A stretch of DNA of 64,000 bases from Pseudomonas sp. GV071. GTDB lineage: Bacteria > Pseudomonadota > Gammaproteobacteria > Pseudomonadales > Pseudomonadaceae. Location of the stretch: NCBI RefSeq assembly GCF_003050835.1, contig NZ_QAOJ01000004.1:248001-312000 (forward strand). The letters are read 5' to 3'. The notes beneath the pieces are model-generated. The model was given only the letters and a program-made list of their open reading frames with translations. It made no database searches and had not been told where the DNA came from. This document shows, piece by piece, positions 27,798-36,203 of this stretch (the stretch's first letter is position 1; each line of letters begins with the position of its first letter). A program made the translations under genes and the position numbers.

Positions 27798-28016
27798 ATG
27801 AAATGCCCAGAATGCGGCGCTGCTGAACTCGGGCGCGACACCCGCGACCACACCTATAGCTACAAAGGCCAAACAACGACTATTGCCGCCGTTACCGCAG
27901 ACTACTGCCCAGCCTGCAACGAATCACTCACGATGCTCGAAGAGTCAGATCGCGTAATTGCCGCGATGAGAGCGCTCGCCAAACAGATCAACTCCTCCCT
28001 GGTTGATCCTGTTTGA
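27798..28016 (+). CDS. Orphan MqsA/YgiT-type zinc-finger antitoxin, C-terminal HTH missing
   Basis: A 72-aa protein that looks like the N-terminal half of an MqsA antitoxin: two CxxC pairs (C3/C6 in MKCPECG; C37/C40 in YCPACNES) frame YSYKGQTTTIAAV and are followed by a helix ending NSSLVDPV. In full MqsA the same place continues with a DNA-binding HTH of about 60 residues; here a stop follows directly. No MqsR-like toxin lies in the 108 nt upstream, and downstream the convergent AraC gene ends 17 nt later. Either it is a remnant, or a short form that can bind zinc but not DNA. AAGGA precedes the ATG. Confidence 0.75.
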   Translation: MKCPECGAAELGRDTRDHTYSYKGQTTTIAAVTADYCPACNESLTMLEESDRVIAAMRALAKQINSSLVDPV

Positions 28017-28032
28017 AGCTCTCGGTGAGTGG

Positions 28033-29052
28033 CTACTCCTCCCCCCGATAATCACTCGGCAATTTCCCCGTCCATTTCTTGAACGCCCGACGAAAATTCG
28101 AGGCATCGCTAAACCCGAGCAAATACGCGATCTCGTACAACGGCAGCTGCGTGGTGCTGAGGTATTGCAGGGCCAGCCGTTTGCGCACGTCATCCAGCAC
28201 CTGTTGATAACTGGTGCCCATCGCCGACAGGTGCCGGCGCAAGCTGCGCCCGCTGGTGTGCAGCGCTTTGGCCGCGCTGCTGAGGTCGGGGAAGTCGCCG
28301 GGGCGGGCCAGCAGCAGGCGGCGCACGCGGGTGAGCAAGGCGTCCTGCACATCGAGGCTGGCCAGCAGGGCTTCGCATTGTTGTTCGCACATTTGCACGG
28401 TGGCCGGGTTGGCCAGGGCCATGGGGCGCTGCAGGTAGTGTTGCGGAATGCTGATGCGGTGGTACGGCTGGTCGAACTGCACGCGTGGACCGAACACCTG
28501 CTGATAGCGCTCGGCGTAGAGCGGCGCCGGGTAGGCGAAGCCGACTTCGATGCCGTGCATTTTTTCCCCGAGCAGAAACTGCGCAATGCTGTGCAGGCTG
28601 CACATCAAACCCTCTGCCGCGAAGCGTCCTAGCGCGCCCAGGGGCATCGATTCGCTGGCGCGCAGTTCCGAGCGTTCGTCGCCTTCGATGCGTTCCAGTT
28701 CATAGGCCAAACCGAGCACGCGGTAGTACTTGAGGGCGAACTGGATGGCTTTGTCGAGGGTGGCGCTGGAGAGCACGGCGTAGCCGAGAATGCCGTGGGT
28801 CGAGACGTTCAAGCGCTGCCCCAGTAACAGACCCAGCGCCGGTTCGTTGCAGCGTGTGAGGGCGGCGCTGGCGAGCAGGTTGAAGTCGATAAACGACAGC
28901 CGCCCGTTGGGCGCTTCCAGCACCTGGGGTTTTATCCGTGCCGCTTGCAGCAGCTCATCGCGGGGCACACCCAGCTCGGCAGCCAGGTCGATCAGGGCGC
29001 TGGCATAGGCGATGGGCACCAGCTCGGCAGCGAAATTCATGGACTGCTTCAT
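28033..29052 (-). CDS. AraC-family regulator (OruR/ArgR-like, with N-terminal arabinose-binding-type domain)
   Basis: A 339-aa activator-type protein. The N-terminal part (about residues 20-210) is the PF12625-type ligand domain: LIDLAAELGVPRDELLQAARI, LGLLLGQRLNVSTHGILGYAVLSSATLDKA. The C-terminal two-HTH AraC domain (about 235-335) shows LSSAAKALHTSGRSLRRHLSAMGTSYQQVLDD and PLYEIAYLLGFSDASNFRRAFKKWTGKLPSDYR. It is divergent from a diiron-like hydrolase gene, its most likely target. The start may instead be the ATG at 29040. Confidence 0.9.
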   Translation of the reverse strand: MKQSMNFAAELVPIAYASALIDLAAELGVPRDELLQAARIKPQVLEAPNGRLSFIDFNLLASAALTRCNEPALGLLLGQRLNVSTHGILGYAVLSSATLDKAIQFALKYYRVLGLAYELERIEGDERSELRASESMPLGALGRFAAEGLMCSLHSIAQFLLGEKMHGIEVGFAYPAPLYAERYQQVFGPRVQFDQPYHRISIPQHYLQRPMALANPATVQMCEQQCEALLASLDVQDALLTRVRRLLLARPGDFPDLSSAAKALHTSGRSLRRHLSAMGTSYQQVLDDVRKRLALQYLSTTQLPLYEIAYLLGFSDASNFRRAFKKWTGKLPSDYRGEE

Positions 29053-29194
29053 CGTGACTAGACTTCATCGTTGTTGTTGTTTTTGGGCACCGTTGCCGTG
29101 GCCAGAAATGACGCGCGCCCCATGGATAGTCTGGCGTGACAAGGCGCACTACCACTCCCAAAGGTTTGGAATTGCGCTCGGGAGACCAGCAATG

Positions 29195-29214
29195 GCCACA
29201 TATGACCGCCACAT
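29195..29214. promoter_or_regulatory. Direct repeat upstream of the diiron-like hydrolase (possible AraC site)
   Basis: GCCACAT occurs at 29195-29201 and 29208-29214, 13 bp apart, in the 242-nt divergent promoter region. AraC-family proteins bind direct half-sites; a single helical turn would be about 10-11 bp, so 13 bp is only roughly in phase. Confidence 0.3.
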
Positions 29215-29294
29215 TGGCAGCTCTCAACCTGTGCGCCGTTGCCCTCGCCGCCCATAGTGACAACCATGGTTAAGCAACGACTCAGGGAGTCAGC

Positions 29295-30131
29295 ATGGTC
29301 AGCACCACACCCGAAGGACTGCAGATTCGCCCACGCCATCTGGATTTCGATTTGCCCAATCCACTGCCACGGCACTGGCACAGCGGCGATGCGTTCAAGA
29401 CTCACCTGTTCGATGCCATGTCGGTGTTGTTTCCCGATGGCGAGCGCTTCTTTATCGACTCGGTGCGCCAGTTCCGCGACCAGATCACTGACCCGGCGCT
29501 GAAGGAGCAGATCCGCGGCTTCATCGGCCAGGAAGGTCACCACAGCCGCGAGCATGCGGAGTACAGCAACCGCCTGCGCGACCTCGGCTATAACATCACC
29601 CGCATCGAAAAACGTGCCCAGGCACGCATCCGCTACACCCAGAAAAAGTTCTCGCCACAACGGCAGCTGGCGGCCACCGCAGCACTGGAACACATCACCG
29701 CGATCATGGCCGACGGCCTGCTGCGTGAGCCGCGTCACCTCGAAGGCGCGCACCCGGAATTGATCCGCCTGTGGCGCTGGCACGCGCTGGAAGAAACCGA
29801 ACACAAAGCGGTGGCTTTCGACGTATACAACCAGGTGTGCGGCAGCCGCAAACTGCTGCGCAGGGCGATGATGATGGGAACCTTCTTTTTTGTCTTCGAC
29901 ACCTTCCGCGGCATGACCCACATGCTCAAGCAGGACGGCCTGCTGTGGAACTGGCGCGTGTGGCGCGACGGCATCACCTGGATGTGGGGCAAGAACGGCG
30001 TGTTCCGCCCGCTGATCAAAACCTACCTGGACTTCTTCAAGGACGGTTTCCATCCGTGGCAGCACAACAACATCGATTTGCTGCATAGCACGCGGGATGA
30101 GTTTGATGCGCCGGTGGCGCAGACGGCTTGA
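29295..30131 (+). CDS. Metal-dependent hydrolase, ferritin-like (PF10118 family)
   Basis: A 278-aa all-helical protein with diiron-type ligands: Glu/His in FIGQEGHHSREH, Glu in AALEHITAIMADG, and the pair in WHALEETEHKAVAFDVY. These fit the predicted metal-dependent hydrolase family PF10118, whose members often occur with fatty-acid or rhamnolipid-linked AraC regulators. The substrate is unknown. AGGGAG lies close before the ATG. It is divergent from the AraC gene at 28033 and followed by a strong terminator. Confidence 0.82.
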   Translation: MVSTTPEGLQIRPRHLDFDLPNPLPRHWHSGDAFKTHLFDAMSVLFPDGERFFIDSVRQFRDQITDPALKEQIRGFIGQEGHHSREHAEYSNRLRDLGYNITRIEKRAQARIRYTQKKFSPQRQLAATAALEHITAIMADGLLREPRHLEGAHPELIRLWRWHALEETEHKAVAFDVYNQVCGSRKLLRRAMMMGTFFFVFDTFRGMTHMLKQDGLLWNWRVWRDGITWMWGKNGVFRPLIKTYLDFFKDGFHPWQHNNIDLLHSTRDEFDAPVAQTA

Positions 30132-30141
30132 GTAACCCAAT

Positions 30142-30179
30142 AAAAAACGCCGCCAACCTTCACGTTGGCGGCGTTTTTT
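30142..30179. terminator. Bidirectional terminator
   Basis: Stem AAAAAACGCCGCCAAC / GTTGGCGGCGTTTTTT with loop CTTCAC, and U-tracts on both strands. It lies 11 nt past the stop of the hydrolase at 29295 and serves convergent genes. Confidence 0.92.
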
Positions 30180-30207
30180 ATTGGCCGAATTTTTCAACCT
30201 TAACTTT

Positions 30208-30296
30208 GTCGTCCCAGCGCAGGCTGGGACCCAGAGTTCCGGAACGATCACCGCTCCCTCATCCATTCTGGATTCCGGCCTACGCCGGAATGACGG
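30208..30296. repeat. CCGTC...GACGG dispersed hairpin repeat, copy B
   Basis: Nearly the same as copy A at 16598: starts GTCGTCCCAGCGCAGGCTGG and ends CCTACGCCGGAATGACGG. The internal ATTCTGGATTCCGG half is identical. Confidence 0.85.
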
Positions 30297-30333
30297 TGCT
30301 TTCATTGCAACGTTCGGTTCAACCCTGCTGCTT

Positions 30334-31275
30334 TTAACCTTGAAGGAAGCGCAACGCATCCGCCGCACTCTGCTCGGGGATTTCCTCCATCGGAATATGC
30401 CCGACACCTGGATAAGTCTTCACCTGAATCCCCGGCAAATCGCGCTGCCAAAGCGGCACATGCTTGGGCGAAATCCAGCGGTCGCGCTCGCCCCACATCA
30501 GCAGCGTTGGCGTGGTGATCTGCGCCACCCGCGCCGGGGTGCCGTGCAGTTCTTCGCGGTTTACTTTGAGCAGCACGCGGAAGATATCCATCATCGCCCG
30601 GCGGTTGCCCGGGCGGCGGCTGAGGTCGTAGTAACGGTCGACCACGCCCGCCTTGATCCGCCCCGGTTCGCCATAGACTTCCTTGATGCCTTGGGCAATC
30701 AAGGCCCGCGGCATCCACATCGGCATCGCCCAGGTCGCCCCTGGCAAGGCAGCGGCGGCGATCATCAAGGGCACCTTGTGCATGTGATAACCGGCTGGGT
30801 CGATCAGTATCAATTTTTCCACCCGTTGCGGCTGGGCCAAGGCGAAGTTCCAGGCGATGTAACCGCCCAGGGAGTTGCCCGCCACCACCGCCTTGCTCAC
30901 CCCCAGGTGATCGAGCAGCAGGCTGAAGATTTGCACCATGCGCTCGGCGCTGTATTCGCCGTCACGCGCCGGGCCGGTGAGGCCGAAGCCAGGGACGTCG
31001 AAACGGATGATCCGGTACTGGTCGGCAAAGGCGCTGATCCAGCCGTCCCAGGTGTGCAACGAGGCGACCACACCATGGATCAGCACCAGCGCCGGCTTGT
31101 CGCGCGTGCCTTCGTCGCGGTAGTGCACATTGAAGCCGTCCAGCTCGATAAACCGCGAGCCGCTGTCGGCGTTGGCGTAGCGGGATTTCAGGCGTTCCAG
31201 GGGCAAGGCACCGAAACCCAAACGGGCAAAACCGACCGCCAGAGGTGGCGTCAGAGTCAGGCTGGAAGCAGTCAT
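30334..31275 (-). CDS. Alpha/beta-fold hydrolase
   Basis: A 313-aa serine hydrolase. The nucleophile elbow is GNSLGGY (Ser near residue 138), the oxyanion-hole motif is LIHGVVASLHTWDG, an Asp lies in LMWGERDRWISP, and the catalytic His is in YPGVGHIPMEEIPEQ. The N-terminal segment (about 25 residues, PPLAVGFARLGFGALP) could be a membrane association or pro-segment. It follows a TetR gene on the same strand with a 68-nt gap, so the two may form an operon. The substrate cannot be read from the sequence. Confidence 0.87.
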   Translation of the reverse strand: MTASSLTLTPPLAVGFARLGFGALPLERLKSRYANADSGSRFIELDGFNVHYRDEGTRDKPALVLIHGVVASLHTWDGWISAFADQYRIIRFDVPGFGLTGPARDGEYSAERMVQIFSLLLDHLGVSKAVVAGNSLGGYIAWNFALAQPQRVEKLILIDPAGYHMHKVPLMIAAAALPGATWAMPMWMPRALIAQGIKEVYGEPGRIKAGVVDRYYDLSRRPGNRRAMMDIFRVLLKVNREELHGTPARVAQITTPTLLMWGERDRWISPKHVPLWQRDLPGIQVKTYPGVGHIPMEEIPEQSAADALRFLQG

Positions 31276-31343
31276 GCGGGGACCTCGACAGTCTTGTTAT
31301 AGGTCCCGCATCAAAGCATGGGCCTGTGCCCGTGGCGCCCAAC

Positions 31344-32018
31344 CTAGGTTGTGACGGGGCACAGCGAGGCGATCAGCAACTCGCTCAGCACGGTCTTCGC
31401 GTGTTCGATTTCTACCCGCGTGGCGCTGCGCCCAAGCAGCTCCAGCGACGTGGCCTCCAGTGCCCATATCAGCGCGCGGTAGGTCAGTGGGTCACGCGGC
31501 TCGTCGCTCTGCTTCAAGCGCTCCACCAACAGCGCGGTCATCTCCACATGGGCCCGCTGGCGATGGCGAGCCAGGGGTGAATCGGCGCGCAGCGCTTCTT
31601 CTTGCATCAGGCGAATGATCGGGCCCACGGCCGAGTGGTAATCGAAGAAACAGCCGACCATGTTACGCAGCCATTCCTGTGGGCTGCCGGCGCCTTGCTG
31701 CATGTCGCGAAAGCGCGCCAGCAGGAGGATCACGGCGGTCTGGTAGATGCCTTCGAGCACGTCCATCTTGTTGTCGAAGTACTTGTAAAAGGTGCGCCGC
31801 GACACGTTGGCGGCGGCCAGCAGGTCGTTGACCGTGGTGTCGTTCAAACCCTTGCGGGCAAACACGGGAATGGCGGTCAGTTGGATATTGATCCGCTGCA
31901 GATGACCGACCAGGGGCCCGTCCGCCACTTCACCCTGTTGCCGCGCCACGGCGCCGTAGCCGCCCAGGTCTTCGAACACCGCCAGCACGGCGCCTTGCAC
32001 GGCCTTTTCCGCTTCCAT
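31344..32018 (-). CDS. TetR-family transcriptional regulator
   Basis: A 224-aa regulator whose HTH sits unusually far in (about residues 58-80: TTVNDLLAAANVSRRTFYKYFDNK), after an extension of about 35 residues before the first helix. AAGGAG lies 8 nt before the ATG at 32018, which supports the long form. The ligand domain is helical, with RLMQEEALRADSPLARHRQR. It probably controls the alpha/beta hydrolase just downstream. It is divergent from the exported protein at 32124. Confidence 0.85.
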   Translation of the reverse strand: MEAEKAVQGAVLAVFEDLGGYGAVARQQGEVADGPLVGHLQRINIQLTAIPVFARKGLNDTTVNDLLAAANVSRRTFYKYFDNKMDVLEGIYQTAVILLLARFRDMQQGAGSPQEWLRNMVGCFFDYHSAVGPIIRLMQEEALRADSPLARHRQRAHVEMTALLVERLKQSDEPRDPLTYRALIWALEATSLELLGRSATRVEIEHAKTVLSELLIASLCPVTT

Positions 32019-32123
32019 CGCGCGCTCCTTGAGGTTCCAACCCTACGCCTGGGTGACGGGGCTGAGCGGGCTGGGTACTCTTGCCTTCATTCTTATAAAA
32101 ACCCTGCCGGAACGCCCCTGTCG

Positions 32124-32966
32124 ATGAAGCTAACACGCCGCCTGCTCTGGCCGCTGGCCATCCTTTTGTTGGTTGTTGCGCGCTCGGTGTCCGCCGCCGA
32201 CCTGTTTTACCTGGGGCAGAAAATTCCCGATATCCAGAAACCCTGGAGCAGCCGCGACTACCACCAGTTGGTCGAAGCGCTGCAGAGGCTCGACAGCACC
32301 CAGGCCAACGCCCTGCCGCGGCGCAGTGGCGAGTTCACCGGGCCGATTTATCAGCGCATGGTCAGCGAGGAAAACTTCCGCCCGCAGCTGAATATCTATG
32401 CGCCGCTGGAACTGCGGCAGAACGAGGCGCGGGAACTGCTGTTCCAGCTCAAGGAGCTGATGCGCCTGTACTTCGACTTCCACGCCGTGCAGCAACCCTA
32501 TGGCGCCGAAGCCCTGGGCTTGATGACCTACTCACTGCGCCAGCAAGCGGTGCTGTTCACCCTCACCACCGAATTCTGGATGACCCTGTCGGCCCCCGAG
32601 CAACGCAACCCGGTGCGCCTGCAGGGCCTGCAAGACACCAAGGAAGCGGCGGCCATGCTCACCTCCAGCGCCCTCGATTACCTCGGCCTGACCAAACAGT
32701 TCGGCCGTGAAGACCTGGCCCTGTATGCCGCCGAACTCAGCAAACAACTGCCGGAACTGTTCGTCCACCTCAATGCCGAGGTGCGCCCCCAGGTGTTGGC
32801 CAGGATCGATGAGTTGGCGCAGAAACACCCCTACAGCGAAGTGCGCGCCAGCATGAACGAACTGCTGCCGGTGCTGCTGGTGATTCAGGCCGATGTGGAA
32901 AAACAGCTGGCGATGCCGGCACCGGAAAAGCCGGCGGCGAAGAAGCTGGACCTGACGGCCCCGTAA
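32124..32966 (+). CDS. Exported protein of unknown function
   Basis: A 280-aa protein with a signal peptide (MKLTRRLLWPLAILLLVVARSVSA, cleavage near SAA). The mature part is almost entirely alpha-helical and Leu/Glu/Gln-rich (LELRQNEARELLFQLKELMRLYF, DLALYAAELSKQLPELFVHL, ARIDELAQKHPYSEVRASM), with a Pro/Lys-rich tail (MPAPEKPAAKKLDLTAP). I recognise no domain and no catalytic motif. The start at 32124 is fixed by the signal sequence; the ribosome-binding site is weak. The frame open upstream belongs to the opposite strand of the TetR gene. Confidence 0.75.
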   Translation: MKLTRRLLWPLAILLLVVARSVSAADLFYLGQKIPDIQKPWSSRDYHQLVEALQRLDSTQANALPRRSGEFTGPIYQRMVSEENFRPQLNIYAPLELRQNEARELLFQLKELMRLYFDFHAVQQPYGAEALGLMTYSLRQQAVLFTLTTEFWMTLSAPEQRNPVRLQGLQDTKEAAAMLTSSALDYLGLTKQFGREDLALYAAELSKQLPELFVHLNAEVRPQVLARIDELAQKHPYSEVRASMNELLPVLLVIQADVEKQLAMPAPEKPAAKKLDLTAP

Positions 32967-33016
32967 CTGAAAACCGGACATCAAAAACTCGAGGCTGCAA
33001 ACACCGTTTCCAGGGA

Positions 33017-33040
33017 ATCGCGGCTGAAGCCGCTCCTGCG
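33017..33040. repeat. Single REP unit
   Basis: ATCGCGGCTGAAGCCGCTCC followed by TGCG: one half of the REP pairs seen at 8141, 15489 and 53219, without an inverted partner nearby. Confidence 0.75.
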
Positions 33041-33056
33041 AAAAACAAACGGTGTA

Positions 33057-35801
33057 TTACCGAAGTACCCCGAGTGCCTTGGCCCTCGCTACCGCCTGGG
33101 TGCGGCGCTCAACGCCGAGTTTGCTGTTGATATGCCTTGCATGGGTTTTCACCGTGTGCAGGGAAATAAACAGCTGCTCGCTGATCTCCTGGTTGGAGCA
33201 GCCCTGGGCGATCAATTTCAGCACCGCCAATTCGCGGCTGCTCAAGGCTTCGGCCTGAATGCCGCTGTCGACCACCTCAAGCACTTCCTCGTCCAGCTCC
33301 GGCAACAGGCTCAGCAGGCGCTCACGCAACGGACAATGGGGCCGCGGCAACAACTGCTCACGCAACCACTGCGGGCGTTTTTGCAGCAGTTCGTTGAACG
33401 GCAGCAAGCCGCCGCCAATCGCTGACTCCATGCTGCTGTAGAGCTGATGCTGGGCCTCGCGTTCGCGGCCCTGGTCGAGCAGCAGCAAGGTCAGGTGCAC
33501 CTGGGCAAAGCCGCCCATCAATTGCCCACCCACGCTCTGCGCCCGCGCAATCAGCGAACGCAGGCGGCGTTCAGCATCCGGCAGTTTGGCTTGTAAACGT
33601 TCCAGCACCGCCTGCTGCATTTCGATGTGCAGCGGCAGTTGCGGGTTGTACTCGGGCGCGGCGGCGGCCTGCTCACCGCTGTAGGTGGTGGCCAGACGGT
33701 AGAGCCAGTCACCGGCCAGTTCGGTCTGCCCACGCATCAGCCACAGCTCGCACTTCACCACGGTGATCATGGCCAGGTAGTAGATCGCCGGAACGTCCCA
33801 GATATGCATCAGCCGCTCGGCTTCAGCGAGCTGGGCAAACGCCTCGGCCAGGCGCCCGCTGCGGCCCTCGATGGTGGCTAGCACGCAATGGCCGATCAGC
33901 ACACTGGTGTCGCGGCAGGCACGCGCTTCGCTGATGCCGGCGAGCAAGCGGGCACGGGCCGCTTCCGGCTGCATGCGCAGGGTCAGCAGATAACCTTCGT
34001 ATAACGTCAGGCGTGCGCGCACCGCATACAGGCGTTGCGACGACAGCCCGCGCATGCACTCCAGGCCCAGGCGCACTTCTTCCTGGGCACGCAGCACTTC
34101 GCCACGGGCCTGCAGCACCCGCGCCCGGTCGTAGTAAGCCAGCGCTTCGAACAGCGGGTTGCCGTAACGCTGCGCCAACTCCAGGGCATCACGATTGAGG
34201 CCGCGGGCGCGCCACAGGTCGTTGCGCACAATGGCCAAGTTCGCCAGGGTCGACAGGCACATCAGTCGCTGCCCGCAACGTTCCTGCGGCAAGGCCGAAA
34301 GCGCCTCACTGCAATAGGCTTCAGCCTTGGCGCTGTCGCCGCGACCACGGGCAATCACCCCGCTCAAGGCCAACCACTGGCCAATCATCGAGCGTTGCGC
34401 ACGGGCATTGGGCGCCGGCAGAAAGCGCGCCAGTTGGCTAGCCAGGTCTTGCGCAGCATCCAGCTGACAGGCCAGGGCCAGCGCCCAGGCGTACAGCACG
34501 ATCAGCCGCGGCGAACTGCTCAGCAGGCTCTCCGGCAAGTCCATTTTCCAGCGCAGCAACATCGCCACGTTCTGCTCACCGAGCAGTTGTTCTTCCGACA
34601 GGTTCTGCACCAGGCTCGCCGCCACATCCGGCTGACCGGCACGCAAGGCCTGTTCAATGGCTTCGTCGAGCAGGCCCTGGCCACTGAACCAACGGCAGGC
34701 GCGCAGGTGCAACTTGGCGGCAGGCTGGCTCAGGGATACCGGCAAGCGCGCGCGCAGCAAGTCAGAAAACAGGTGGTGGTAACGGAACCAGCGACCGTGC
34801 TCGTCCAGCGGCACCAGAAATACCTGATGCGCTTGCAGGTGCTGCAGGATCACCGCGCTGTCATGGCCGTCACGCACGGCATCGCAAAGTTCTACACAGA
34901 AGCGTTCGAGGAAGGCGGTTTCGTAGAGAAACTCCTGCACTTCAGCGCTCTGGCTTTCGATCACTTCTTCCAACAGGTAGTCGCGGATCAGGCCGTCGGC
35001 ACCGTCCAGGGAATGGCCCCAGTTCTGCGCGTCGCCGCCCTCGCTGGCCGCTAGCATCCACAGACGCAGCCCCGCCACCCAGCCTTCGCTGCGCTGCAGC
35101 AGGTTGTCCAGCGCCTCACCCTGCAGGTTGACGCCCTGGCTTGCCAGCAACTGGCTGGACTCGCCATCGGTCAGGCGCAGGTCCTGTTCCTGTAACTCGA
35201 GCAACTGCCGCGACAGGCGCAAGCGCGCCAGGTGCCAGTTCGGCCGCTGACGGCTGGTAACCAGCAGGAGCAAACCGGCGGGCAAATGATTGAGGAAAAA
35301 TTGCAGGCAACGGTCCAGCACCGGGCCCTGGGCCAGGTGGTAATCGTCTAGCACCAGCAACAGCGGGTTGGCCGGGTCCAGGCGTTGGGTCAGCTCATCC
35401 AGCAAGCCGTCGAGCCATTCTTCGAAGGCAAACGGCTGATGGCGCTGACGCAACTTGAGCAGGCCGAGAGCCTCTTCACCAATGCCCGGGAAACAGCGCT
35501 GCAAACCCACCACCAGGCGTTCGAGAAAGCGCCCGGGGTCGCTGTCCATCTGACTTAACCCCAGCCACAGGCTTTGCCAGTGGTTGGGCAAACGTTCGCA
35601 GAATTCGATGGCCAGGGAGCTTTTGCCAAAGCCGGCGGGCGCAGTGAACAGCAGCAAGCGCCCCGACAGGCCACTGACCAGGCGTTCGCACAGGCGCGGA
35701 CGGGTGATATAGCCCGCCGGCAACGGCGGACGGAAAAAACGCCCTTCGGCGGTGGGAATCGTTGGAAAGGCCAGGCCTTGCGAACTGGAAAGATCGGTCA
35801 T
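33057..35801 (-). CDS. MalT-type LuxR-family transcriptional regulator (LAL, ATP-binding)
   Basis: A 914-aa signal-transduction ATPase. The N-terminal NACHT/STAND-like ATPase has Walker A APAGFGKSSL (about residues 52-61) and Walker B LLLVLDDYHLAQ; the middle is a long helical-repeat (TPR-like) sensor region; the C-terminal LuxR HTH has LSSRELAVLKLIAQGCSNQEI and LFISLHTVKTHARHINSKLG. Such regulators (MalT, AlkS) are ATP- and ligand-dependent activators. I chose the ATG at 35801, where the family-typical sequence begins; the frame is open to 35861. It lies downstream of the DUF1329-DUF1302 genes on the same strand and is likely their activator (inference). Confidence 0.9.
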   Translation of the reverse strand: MTDLSSSQGLAFPTIPTAEGRFFRPPLPAGYITRPRLCERLVSGLSGRLLLFTAPAGFGKSSLAIEFCERLPNHWQSLWLGLSQMDSDPGRFLERLVVGLQRCFPGIGEEALGLLKLRQRHQPFAFEEWLDGLLDELTQRLDPANPLLLVLDDYHLAQGPVLDRCLQFFLNHLPAGLLLLVTSRQRPNWHLARLRLSRQLLELQEQDLRLTDGESSQLLASQGVNLQGEALDNLLQRSEGWVAGLRLWMLAASEGGDAQNWGHSLDGADGLIRDYLLEEVIESQSAEVQEFLYETAFLERFCVELCDAVRDGHDSAVILQHLQAHQVFLVPLDEHGRWFRYHHLFSDLLRARLPVSLSQPAAKLHLRACRWFSGQGLLDEAIEQALRAGQPDVAASLVQNLSEEQLLGEQNVAMLLRWKMDLPESLLSSSPRLIVLYAWALALACQLDAAQDLASQLARFLPAPNARAQRSMIGQWLALSGVIARGRGDSAKAEAYCSEALSALPQERCGQRLMCLSTLANLAIVRNDLWRARGLNRDALELAQRYGNPLFEALAYYDRARVLQARGEVLRAQEEVRLGLECMRGLSSQRLYAVRARLTLYEGYLLTLRMQPEAARARLLAGISEARACRDTSVLIGHCVLATIEGRSGRLAEAFAQLAEAERLMHIWDVPAIYYLAMITVVKCELWLMRGQTELAGDWLYRLATTYSGEQAAAAPEYNPQLPLHIEMQQAVLERLQAKLPDAERRLRSLIARAQSVGGQLMGGFAQVHLTLLLLDQGREREAQHQLYSSMESAIGGGLLPFNELLQKRPQWLREQLLPRPHCPLRERLLSLLPELDEEVLEVVDSGIQAEALSSRELAVLKLIAQGCSNQEISEQLFISLHTVKTHARHINSKLGVERRTQAVARAKALGVLR

Positions 35802-36060
35802 CGGCAGATTCTTGTTATTGGGCCTGTTGACGTCGCGTAGCAAAAATCCATCGCGGTTCACTCCGTGGGCAGGCTCGCGCAGTTAGAGCGGGCAGCCGAT
35901 GCTCGGACGTTTTGCAGCCTAGCCCCTTGAACGGCGCATTTGAAGCATTAACCCGGCAAGACAGCGGTTTTTCCTACAAAACCAGACCAATCGCGTTCAG
36001 CCGCGATGCTCTGAGCGATATCAGCCGCAATACCAGTCCAGAGCGAGCTAGGTGAGGCAA

Positions 36061-36140
36061 GGCGCCCCGCAGCTTTTAAGCGCATCGTACTCCAGTACGT
36101 GAGCATTAAAAGCGAGGACGCAACGTAGCATCGCCGACGC
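36061..36140. repeat. 80-bp intergenic repeat with central hairpin, copy 2
   Basis: Identical to 10648-10727 at 74 of 80 bases. The AGCTTTTAAGCGC...GAGCATTAAAAGCG hairpin and the GTACT/AGTAC inner stem are kept although the loop bases differ (TCC instead of TGT), which hints that structure is conserved. Confidence 0.8.
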
Positions 36141-36156
36141 GCAGCCGCTCGATCAG

Positions 36157-36195
36157 CCATAAAAAAACCGGCCCTGAGGCCGGTTCTTTTATGGC
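36157..36195 (-). terminator. Terminator after the DUF1329 gene
   Basis: Stem AACCGGCC / GGCCGGTT with loop CTGA. On the minus strand it is followed by T7. The outer flanks GCCATAAAA and TTTTATGGC also pair. It lies just past the stop at 36204. Confidence 0.9.
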
Positions 36196-36203
36196 GCTAA
36201 CGC

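Larger units (their letters stand above)
35802..36203. other. Intergenic region between the LuxR gene and the DUF1329 gene
   Basis: This 402-nt gap holds the second copy of the 80-bp hairpin repeat (36061-36140) and the terminator of the DUF1302-DUF1329 transcript (36157-36195). The rest should contain the promoter of the LuxR gene, but I see no clear -35/-10 pair. No gene is supported. Confidence 0.5.

Noticed and set aside
30334..32018. Alpha/beta hydrolase plus TetR as a quorum-quenching lactonase or PHA depolymerase system
   Set aside because: The hydrolase has a complete generic triad but no family-specific lid or box sequence that I can recognise; the name would be a guess.
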